From Dioscorea cayenensis subsp. rotundata (lineage: Eukaryota; Streptophyta; Magnoliopsida; Dioscoreales; Dioscoreaceae), in contig NC_052494.1 of NCBI RefSeq assembly GCF_009730915.1, forward strand, positions 310,001 through 374,000: 64,000 bases of DNA. The letters are read 5' to 3'. This document shows positions 51,801 through 59,669 of the stretch, in pieces. Below the pieces are notes generated by a model. That model was not told the origin of the DNA and searched no databases. It was given only the letters and a program-made list of their open reading frames with translations. A program made the position numbers and the translations under genes. Position 1 is the stretch's first letter; each line of letters starts with the position of its first letter.

Positions 51801-52238
51801 ACCTCCTTCCTTTCTCTATGCCTTCTCTCCCTGAATGCCAAATCTTTCCTGATCAACCGTTCCTCCTCTGCCGTCTCCCTTCAAAAAAACACTAAAATCT
51901 TTCATTCACCTCCAGAATAATAATAAAAACAAGAATTAGCATCAAACAAACCTCAGAGCAAGCGTTACATCAACGCCCCGAACTTCAACAACAATCGAAG
52001 GGCTCGACCAAGGACAAACCCGAACAGAGAACTCCCTGACTCTAACCCGCCTGAAAACCAACCGAGCAGAATCACCAAGAAAAGAATCCAGAGCCGAAGC
52101 TTTAAATACAATGTTCTTGGCGATTCCATGGGATTTGAGAAACCCTAGCTGTAGGTCAATCTCCGGCTCGTCTTCCACCCACGGCCGAAGCCACGAGACG
52201 AGCTTCGATCGAAGAGACGCCGCCAAGAACGACGCCAT
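27860..52238 (-). CDS. VPS13X: VPS13-type bridge-like lipid-transfer protein (At3g50380/VPS13X-like), 36 exons
   Basis: Very large protein expected to form a hydrophobic groove moving phospholipids between membranes at contact sites. Exons: 52238-51952, 51878-51779, 51458-49207, 47892-47778, 46694-45783, 45630-45318, 45229-45094, 45013-44755, 43085-42959, 42867-42743, 41956-41286, 41118-41007, 40901-40785, 40338-40244, 39409-39258, 39026-38971, 38878-38665, 36527-36102, 36025-35748, 35414-35329, 34552-34288, 34153-33725, 33615-33519, 32986-32667, 31818-31702, 31578-31414, 31237-31109, 30992-30903, 30785-30679, 30542-30394, 29643-29561, 29467-29372, 29215-29093, 28929-28846, 28669-28526 and 28177-27860. 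They total 9,549 nt or 3,182 residues; every phase matches. The N-terminus (MASFLAASLRSKLVSWLRPW) is a divergent chorein-like start. Residues about 1940-2690 should be the SHR-BD/VAB-like region (IHNESGFPTELRFRR). Residues about 2850-3080 carry the conserved end: PPAFASIFDDTASSSLDVFF, GLSGTKRYFGDLGKT, GSNALFAALTEISDNVL, GFHQGILRLAMEP and YIEGYLQAMLDTRYQ. Assignment to the X paralogue is from memory; exons 15 and 20 have the least certain acceptors. Confidence 0.9.
34660..35280 (+). repeat. Paired repeat copies in intron 20 of the VPS13 gene
   Basis: Two related copies: AGAGTAACTAACAGTCCCAT at about 34,673, with TTTGGACTTG and TTAGCTTAAGCTTT following, returns at about 35,164 as CAGTAACTAATAATCCCACA with the same followers. 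A second block, GTAGTAGAGTTAAGTTCATTAG (34,808), returns at 35,087. CCCACATCA-type motifs suggest LTR fragments, but no complete element can be defined. Confidence 0.5.
37890..38045. repeat. GAATCG-rich segment in intron 17 of the VPS13 gene
   Basis: AGAATCGTACGATTCGTGAT is followed by repeated GAATC/GAATCG motifs in both orientations (GATCCGAATCATG, TGAATCGGAAAT, CATCGAATCG, GTGAATCGTAGGAATCG). This resembles the AATCGTACGATTC repeats seen in plant TIR elements; the ends could not be set. Confidence 0.5.
39887..40012 (+). repeat. CT-rich tract with a 63-bp tandem duplication in intron 14 of the VPS13 gene
   Basis: AATATGCAAGTGAATCATCC at 39,911 recurs at 39,974 with one substitution. Both copies continue GGTATGAACTTCAATC and are preceded by CT dinucleotide tracts. 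Confidence 0.85.
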
Positions 52239-52259
52239 GGATGAGGGATCAAAGGAATT

Positions 52260-52335
52260 CTATGGATCTATGGGATTGCGCCATTGAATGATCGCCATGA
52301 AAACCAGGGTTTCAAGAACTCTGGATGAAATCCAT
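52260..52335 (-). promoter_or_regulatory. Upstream ORFs before the VPS13 start codon
   Basis: Three short ORFs precede the main ATG at 52238: ATG at 52335 (MDFIQSS, stop at 52312), ATG at 52298 (MAIIQWRNPIDP, stop at 52260), and an overlapping ATG at about 52286 in another frame (MAQSHRSIEFL). If they are in the mRNA they would lower translation of the main frame. The TATA-like site at 52,354-52,363 is so close that the first uORF may lie upstream of the transcription start. Confidence 0.55.
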
Positions 52336-52353
52336 GGCGGGGGTTCAGACTGG

Positions 52354-52363
52354 TATATATAAT
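52354..52363 (-). promoter_or_regulatory. TATA-like box of the VPS13 gene
   Basis: Reads ATTATATATA on the minus strand, about 115 bp upstream of the main ATG, a reasonable core-promoter distance. TA-rich runs are common in this DNA, so this is only a candidate. Confidence 0.4.
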
Positions 52364-52769
52364 GGAGCTCTGGAGTTCTAACTTTTGGGTTTGAAGACGA
52401 AAATGCCCCTGCTATTTGGTGAAAATTACATGAACTTTTTGCAGCTACACCCTTGTGAAATCATAAAATTAAGTATTAATAAATATTTTAATGATTTTAA
52501 TGTTTGATTTGAAGATTATGTAGAGATACTTTATTGTTTCTAATGATTATATATATATATATATATTTATATATTTGGAAATAATTTGAGTTTTTTAATT
52601 GATATTTGTAATGAATTTCCTTTTATTTTCCTTGATTGACTAGTTTAATAGAGTTATTTATGTATCTTAAATTTAAATTACAGATATTAATTATTTCAAA
52701 TATTAATTTCAAGATTGTGGCATCATTGGGTATATATATTTTATATGTTTGATTATTTTTATATCTAGA

Positions 52770-53420
52770 CCTGTTTGGCTGCAAAATAAAAAAATATGGC
52801 ATAATTTTATTATGTAGGAAGTGTAAGTGATTATTACAGAAATTATAACATATTTTATTCCTACAGAATGAGTGTTTGGTTACCGAAATAAAAAAAATAC
52901 GGAAATCGATCGGTATGCAACTAGACCACCGGTGGATCGCCGGTGTGTCCTGGAGGCCAGTCGGCCGGACCACTAGTGGATCGTCGGTGTATCATCAGAG
53001 GCCGGTGGACTGGCGGTTGGACCGGTGACCAGTCGCCGGAAGCCTGCCGGATCACCGGTGGATCGCCGACGTGTCACCGGAGCCCGATGGACCGGTGATC
53101 GGACTGTCGGTAGACCGATGACCAGTCGCCGGAGGCCGGTTGGACCGCCGGTCGGACTGGTGGCCGGTCGCCGGAGGCTGGCCGAGCCACCGGTGGACTG
53201 GTGACCGGTTGCTAGATCAAAAAAGAAAGAGAGACTTTTTACAATAAAAAAATATTCTACTAAGAGTGGAATATTTTTTTATGCCATAATGCGTATATTA
53301 TACTATAATTTTATAGTTTAAAATAAGTACCCAAACAGGCAATATGGCATAATTCTCAGAAAATATTAAATTATGGCATATTGTACAGATTATGCCATAA
53401 TTTTGGCCTATCCAAACAGG
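52770..53420. mobile_element. Non-autonomous TIR element with GC-rich core
   Basis: The left end CCTGTTTGGCTGCAAAATAA is mirrored at the right end, which on the minus strand reads CCTGTTTGGATAGGCCAAAA; both then run into ATGGCATAA. A second pair of ends seems nested inside: TGTTTGGTTACCGAAATAAA at about 52,873, and TACCCAAACAGGC ending at about 53,341. No transposase frame is present, and no convincing target-site duplication was found (flanks ATATCTAGA and CTTTTTG). The superfamily is not assigned. Confidence 0.6.
52923..53215. repeat. CCGG-rich degenerate minisatellite
   Basis: About 290 bp made almost wholly of variants of ACCGGTGGATCGCCGGTGTG, GTCGCCGGAGGCCGG and GACCGGTGACC, with an apparent period near 40 bp. 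GC content is far above the flanks, which are nearly all A and T. It lies inside the TIR-bounded element and has no long reading frame that looks like protein. Confidence 0.75.
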
Positions 53421-54693
53421 CTTTTTGTTTGCATATTTGGAAATATGTTGTCTATTTTATTTGAATTTCAAAATATTAATTTTATTATTGGTAATATATT
53501 TCCTTTTATTTTTCCTTTCCAAATAAATGATTATTTTTTTAAGTCAAAGTTTTGCAAATATGCGCACGTGAAATATGTGAAGTTTTGCATGAGATGGAAA
53601 TCTTATTATTCAAATTAAGAAAAATAAAATATTAACTTTATTATAATTCAGAAAAAATAACTATAAATAAAACTTCTTTTATTCTTTCAAAAAAAAAAAT
53701 TATCAAATTTGATTTCAAATTTAGCATCGTTGCTAGTGATATTTTATATTTTTGTAATGATTTGATATTTAAATTTTTGTTTGTATACATTGGAAATATC
53801 TTGAGTTTCCTGTTTGACTTTTCAAAATAGTACTGTTATTATTTATATTATATATATATATATATATATATCACACCAAATTGTGTACCTATCCAAAATA
53901 TACCCAATAATAATTATTATATATTCAAATATTGATAAATATTAATATTTTTGTATGACCTCATTTTAAAACTAATGACTTTTTTTTTTCTAATGACATC
54001 GAATCACTCCATTGCATATTCGTGTCATTATCAAAAAGAAGGTATATTCAAATCTCATATTACCAAATGAGAGCACAAATAAGTTGTCCCTTTTAAAAAA
54101 AAATAATATATATATAAAAATTTAAGTTTATAGCACTAAAAAAATATTATATTATTATTTATAATATATTATTAAAATAACATTAATGAAGTAAAAACAT
54201 ACTCTAATATCAAAGTGTTTATAGCTCAATAATATTAAGAAGTCTCACGTGTTATCGAATGAGACCATGTTATCAATAATATTAGAAACAATAGCTGTAA
54301 TAAATCATCCGATTGTAAATACAAACTTGCTACCTAAATCACGTGTTATCGAATGAGACCATACGGATTAAATGATCAATGGGTATATAACGCTTTCTAA
54401 AAATAAATCTAAATAACTCATTTGAATTAGTTAATTTAATTAATTAATTAATTAATTAATTAAAGGATCTCATCCATTCTCTCCCTATCAAATTCATCAC
54501 CCAAAGCACAACCACACAAACCCAATTATGTAAAATCAAACAAAACTTCAACCAAATCCATCTTCTTCCACTCTTAATTCAAAACCAAATCAACAAAACT
54601 CAACACATTAAACCCTCCAAACAAAAGAAATATATAATACAAAAAAAAAACCACAACCTATAAACAATATAAACATCACCAAACCAAGCTTAG
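53421..54693. other. AT-rich spacer
   Basis: No gene is seen. It contains TA runs near 53,847-53,870, an ATTA-rich run near 54,435-54,462, and a short duplicated phrase (CACGTGTTATCGAATGAGACCAT at about 54,247 and 54,340). The CA-rich part from about 54,480 should be the 3' end of the small gene that follows. Confidence 0.55.
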
Positions 54694-54871
54694 TTAACAT
54701 GGAGCAAAACGATCAAGAAGAAGAACCAAAGTAGTTTCAGAGATCTCTTCCCTTTTCTCCTTCTTTCCTTCTCCTTTTCCGGCCATCACAAACAAATCCA
54801 TCTTCTCTTTCTCTTCTTCAACCTAAACAATTTAATTACACAACATTACCATAATATTCACATACAATAAG

Positions 54872-54908
<37 letters not shown>

Positions 54909-55033
54909 TCATAAGTTATATATAAATAATAAATAATAAAAACACTTACATGTAATGAAGTATCATTCTTCTTCTTCTCCTTCTTCCCCAACTTCATCAT
55001 CTCCTCTAAAAACACATTCACTAAACCAGGCAT
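54694..55033 (-). CDS. Two-exon gene for a 70-residue Lys/Glu-rich protein
   Basis: Exon 1 (55033-54950) reads MPGLVNVFLEEMMKLGKKEK and KKNDTSLH, ending CAT|GTAAGTG. Exon 2 (54822-54694), after GTTTAG, reads VEEEKEKMDLFVMAGKGEGK and KEKREEISETTLVLLLDRFA, then PC-stop. The join is in phase. A highly charged middle sits between a hydrophobic N-terminus and a closing motif ETTLVLLLDRFAPC, which looks conserved (I recall ETT..LLMDRF.P endings in small plant proteins, unnamed). It has no signal peptide or membrane segment. The ATG at 55033 follows AAGAGAAGG; an in-frame upstream Met leads through unlikely TA-microsatellite codons. Confidence 0.6.
54868..54906. repeat. (TA)n microsatellite inside the small gene's intron
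   Basis: About 18 TA units lie in the 127-bp intron of the 70-residue gene. Length variation here would not change the protein. Confidence 0.85.
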
Positions 55034-56866
55034 CCTTCTCTTATTTATCTTTTCTATATATATATCAATATGAAGATATATATATATAATGATATGAAAA
55101 CTCACTCTCCAAAGATAAAGGAAAAGAGAAAAGGGAAAAGGTATGTGAATATAACAAGAAAGGATATGGGGATGAATATAAATAGAGGAGAAGATAAGCA
55201 AAGAAATAAACTTTTTTAAGTTATAAGTAATCTTGGATTAGTGTTTGTTTAAGTACTTAATTAAATCTTGTGCCGCGGTTATCTGAAACTGTGGATTGTA
55301 TTGCCAATACGTGTTCAAGTTGAATAGTGTTTCATAATGGACCGGGTTATGGGGATGGGCAAGCCCGGCCCGTTTTAATATATGAGATATATATATGAAA
55401 ATTATCTAAGATATTAGAGGAAATTACTTACCCGTATATGTTTTTAAAAAGAAAAAACCAATTCTTTCAATTTCACAATTTTTTCTTTAAATTTATGAAA
55501 CCCTCGAAATATCCACAAGTTACAGAATTTTTTACTCTTTTAAATATAAATTAAATTAAAATTATAAAATTATCTTTACTTTATAATCTAGTTGACACTT
55601 TTGTGCTAGTGTAAAGATGTGAGAAAGCTAGTTTGCTCCCTTTGCATCTACATTGTCACACTCTTTACAAACATTAATATAAATACAAAGAATCATGGTT
55701 CATTTGACAAAAAATTTAAAATAATAAAGATTAAAAACTAAATAAAAAATTTTAAAAATATACAATCGTAATAAAAATACACAAGCTATTTTTTTTAATA
55801 TTCCCTAAAAAATTGAGTCCTCACCACCTCGAGCTTAATTTTCCCATTAATTTAAATATTAACATTTTTTTATTATTCTAAAATCTACAAAGTGATTTAG
55901 AGAAGTTAAATTAATTTAAAATATATTTAAAAAAAATCTCTTCATTACTATTGATAGCCATCCTAGCTAATTTGAAGACTTTTTTATAATTTACATGAAA
56001 TAAATAATAATAATAATAATAATAATAATAAGCTTTGTAAATTATGCCATGTTTTTTAAGTGAATTTATTTCCAATTTCGCCGGCACGACCCGGCCCGGA
56101 AAGGCCCGGTTTGAAAATGTCAAGGTGGATGATTTGAAGCACATATTTGAATAGGAATATAAAGGATATACTTGTGATGTCTTGAATTATTCATAAAATG
56201 ATAATGACAAGGCATGCATGTATATCCTCTTGAATTAATTTGTTTTTATTTGTTTATTTATTTATTTATTTCTATTTGTATTGATATTTTTAGCAGCTTT
56301 GGTAGGATCTCAGGATCTTTATCTTTTTTTCCCATGGGATGATATTTAATTTGACATATTTAATTTATAAATTTTTATTCTATTCACTCAATTCCAATTC
56401 CAAGTTTATATCTCTCTTTTTTTTCTAGATATTTATGACTCATTCAATGCATGGAATATTTTGGATATTTACTTGTGTGCGCACACAGATTACAAACATT
56501 AATAAAAAGCAAATATCATAATTATTAGTTAATTATCACACAAAAATACTGGTCCAGGATATGGCAAACTAAATATGCTATTGAACAAAATATTTTTATT
56601 TATTTTTGTCGGGTGATAAATTAATTTTAGACTTGGTTTAAAAATTATTCACTGCAATGGTTAAAAATAAATTAAACATAGTGATACTCTAGGTCCTTTG
56701 CTATGAGTGCGGTTTGCAGCTTAATCTCTTTGTTAGGTGGGCGAGGGCATCTCAATGGATCATCATTATCTTTTGTATACACACGCTAATTGTATATGTG
56801 TTTGGTGCATTTTGAAGAAATTTTTTTTTCACTCTTTGGAAGATGGATCATTTGTTGATATTTTGT

Positions 56867-56921
<55 letters not shown>

Positions 56922-57002
56922 TTACATATTATATGATATTTATTTATATACCCATCTTAAGATTTTAATTACATACATATCCCTCAAACTACATATGCTT
57001 AT
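55034..57002. other. Promoter of the small gene and gene-free spacer
   Basis: AT-rich. GC-rich patches at about 55,338-55,376 (GGGCAAGCCCGGCCCG) and 56,080-56,112 (GACCCGGCCCGGAAAGGCCC) share a GGCCCGG motif and may be remnants of one element. An (AAT)n run lies at 56,005-56,031. No gene is seen. Confidence 0.5.
56867..56918. repeat. Compound (TA)n(GA)n microsatellite
   Basis: About nine TA units pass directly into about seventeen GA units. Confidence 0.9.
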
Positions 57003-58751
57003 AGGGGCGAGCGACGGGGAGGCGGGGGGCAGCCCGCCTGCCTGCAGGGTCCTGCTGACCCACGCTTGCTTCTTCCCTCCCTTTCGCCCTATCTCGCCCA
57101 GTCGCCCCCTTCTTCCCCTCGCCTCTCCCCTTCCCCTTCGGGGTGTAATCGATCGAGTTTGAGCCGAGCAGTAGCGAGCTCGAGCTCGAGCTCAGCTGAA
57201 AATTCGGTACTCGATACTCGGCTTGAGCTCGATCGAGTATTTATTTTATAGCTCGAGCTCGACTCGGTACACAAATTGAGCTACTCGAGCTCGCTTGATT
57301 AAGCTCGAAAAAGCTGAAAATAACCATAAACATTATACTCGAGCTCGATTTTTCCCCTTGATTTTTATCAAATAAATCTAATGTTATATATATACATACA
57401 TGCTCGATTAAGCTCACAAGCACTCGAGCCAAGTATCACAATACTTGAACTCAACTCGATCGACTACTTGAGCTACTCCAACTCGAGCTCGGCTCGACTG
57501 TGACCGAGTCGAGTTCGAGTTTTCACCGAGTCTAGCTCAAGTAACTTGCAAGTAGAGGTGTATCATTTACACCCCTACTTCCCCTCCATCCTCCCCTTTC
57601 TGCCCGCTTTTATTTATTTATTTATTTTTATTTTTTAAGTATATATATATTATAATTTTAAATTTTTTATCTTTATATATTTTATATTTTCATTATTTTC
57701 TATTTTTTTATTTTTCATTTGAATAATTTGATTTATTTATTGTTTTTCTTTCTCATTCTTTTGTTGAGTTTGCTTATTTTAAACATTTTGAGAAATTTGT
57801 CAAAATATGTATGATTGATTAATGTGCATTGATTTAGGGATTTGAGAAATATTAAACCTTTGATTTAGTAATAAATAATTTTATTTTAAATTATGGTTAA
57901 TTTATATAGAAGTTTAAATGAAAGTTATTATTTTTAAAAAATATTTAAACATCTGTTTATTTTGTATTTACTAAGATCTTAAATGTAAATAATTTAAAAA
58001 ATTATTCAAATGAATTTAGATAAATTATTAAAATACATGTCTTGTAAATGACATTTTTTTTTAATTTAAAATATTATCTATATTTTTACAATTATAAATC
58101 AGAACAATATCAACGGCGAATGAAGGAATTAGTTTAGATCATTTTTTTTAAATCCTCAACTTTAGAAATAATTTAAATAAAATCAAAATTTGAAAGATTA
58201 CCAATAATTATCATAATACAAAAAAAAATTTTAATTTAATATTTAATCAATGTAATTTAATATTATTTATTTTTTAGATTTTAAAATAATATATTAAGAT
58301 ATTAAATATTTTATTTTAATGCTTAATCAGTCATATCTTCTATAACTAACTTTTTAAAATTCTATTGTGATCCTATATACAGGCTTTTCATGCATTTATT
58401 TCTCCAAAATTAATATAATATTTATTTCTTTTAATTATAAATAAGGCCTTTTATAGTTTTTATATTTTTACAACTTTCTTGTTAGATTTTTATTTTGTTG
58501 AGTTTTATTCACAAATTTTAAATATATCATTTTATCATGAGTATAAATTTTAGGGTTTATTCTAAATTTTGATAAAAATATATATTTTTTGATACATTAA
58601 TTAATTTTAATTATTTCTCTTTAATTTAACTTGTTAAAAAAAATGTATTTTTATAATTTTAAATTTTAATTTAAAAGTTTTATTAATTAATAATTTTAAA
58701 ATTTATAGTTCCCCCTTCCCCCTCCTTATATGATTTCTGGCTCCGCCCTTG
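57003..58751. mobile_element. Candidate degraded TIR element with GC-rich ends
   Basis: The left end AGGGGCGAGCGACGGGGAGG is matched by the right end, which on the minus strand reads CAAGGGCGGAGCCAG. Ends of the GGGGCGGAGCC type are common on plant TIR elements. The interior is AT-rich without a transposase frame, and the left part is interrupted by the CTCGAG-rich element. Target-site duplications are not clear, so the boundaries are tentative. Confidence 0.4.
57140..57575. mobile_element. MITE-like element rich in CTCGAG/GAGCTCGA palindromes
   Basis: Bounded by GGGGTGTAA at 57,140 and its inverse TTACACCCC ending at 57,575. Between them GAGCTCGAGCTCGA-type words recur in both orientations near both ends, so a single strand could fold on itself. 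No open frame matters here. The look is that of a short non-autonomous hAT-like element; an 8-bp target duplication was not visible. Confidence 0.6.
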
Positions 58752-59230
58752 ATATATGCATGCAAAATACTGTTGTTCATGATTTTTTCGTGGACAAATA
58801 CACCGTATATATATACACGTGAGTCCTGTCGGTATTTGACTCTTATTTTTTAGGTTGTTTGTTACCATTGTTAAATAATAATAATAATAATAAAATAAAA
58901 ACATTCTATAACTTAATAATTTGAAAAACATGAATATGATTAAAATTTGGGTGTTATTCAATTGATTTAAAAAAAATGATTTATTTCACCTATTAAAAAA
59001 ATTCATTTATTCTAACATTAACTATATATTATTAATTTTTGGCATAAAAAAAATAATAAAAACCCAACCAAAAATAAAAAATAAAAAAAATCAGCCCCAT
59101 GAATTCATTTTTTTTTTAAAAAAAAAATTCAGCCCCATGAATCTCAAATTTTCAATAGTGAACATTTAAAAGAGCATCCTCACCGTGCACATGCCTCGAG
59201 ATTCGTGTCCAAGATCAACTATATAATTCA
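57576..59230. other. Very AT-rich gene-free DNA
   Basis: From about 57,600 to 59,160 the sequence is mostly A and T, with poly-A/T tracts and an (AAT)n run near 58,876-58,892. The outer TIR element covers the part up to 58,751. The last 100 bases are the core promoter of the NFD6-like gene. Confidence 0.6.
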
Positions 59231-59244
59231 AAACCCTAAACCCC
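59231..59244 (+). promoter_or_regulatory. Telo-box in the leader of the NFD6-like gene
   Basis: AAACCCTAAACCCC lies 68 bp upstream of the ATG and is followed by a CT-rich leader (CTCTCTCTCTCTCGC). This combination is typical of plant housekeeping, organelle and translation genes. Confidence 0.7.
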
Positions 59245-59298
59245 CAAATCGAGATCCTCTCTCTCTCTCGCTCCCATTTCCTCCTCGCATCTCCTTCA

Positions 59299-59657
59299 AT
59301 GGCGTGGCGCGGTTCCTTCTCGAGGTCACTGCTTGCGGCCGCGCGATCCTCTTCGGGTGTCCCTCGCCTCCGTCCCATCGCTGGCCCTCGTCTCCTCCGC
59401 CGCCGCCTTTTGGCCTCCCCTCCCAGGCAAAAACCCTAACTTTGTGAAGCCTTCTCTTTGACCTCTTTGGCATTGCTAATTTTTTTCTTGTTGGGTTGTT
59501 CTGCAGGACGTTTGGGGAGCTCGGGTGCGTGCAGTCGCTGTTGCCGTTGCACAGTGCGGTGGCCGGGGCGAGGCTGACGTCCCACCTTTCTATCAGCGCG
59601 AGAGCCTGCTGCGAGCTCTCTCAGGGTACCTTCTGCCGCACTTGTCAGGATCGCTAA
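59299..59657 (+). CDS. NFD6: NFD6-like small organelle protein
   Basis: NUCLEAR FUSION DEFECTIVE 6-type protein of 92 residues, expected in mitochondria or plastids; NFD6 was found in Arabidopsis through karyogamy defects. Exon 1 (59299-59426) encodes an Arg/Ser/Ala presequence (MAWRGSFSRSLLAAARSSSG... RRRLLASPP). Exon 2 (59507-59657) carries the family core ELGCVQSLLPLHSAVAGARL, then TSHLSISARACCELSQGTFC and RTCQDR-stop. The only in-frame junction I can make uses a GC donor (CCCAG|GCAAAA) with acceptor CTGCAG. After the stop a GTGAGT donor at 59,670 pairs with an acceptor ending at 62,279, making an intron in the 3' UTR. Alternative C-termini are known for this family; a donor at CAGG|GTACC joined to 62,280 would end the protein after ELSQGT. 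Confidence 0.78.
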
Positions 59658-59669
59658 GTTGGCTCCTTT

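Noticed and set aside
55338-56112. GGCCCGG-bearing patches as ends of one transposon
   Set aside because: The two patches are not inverted copies over any useful length and show no target duplication.
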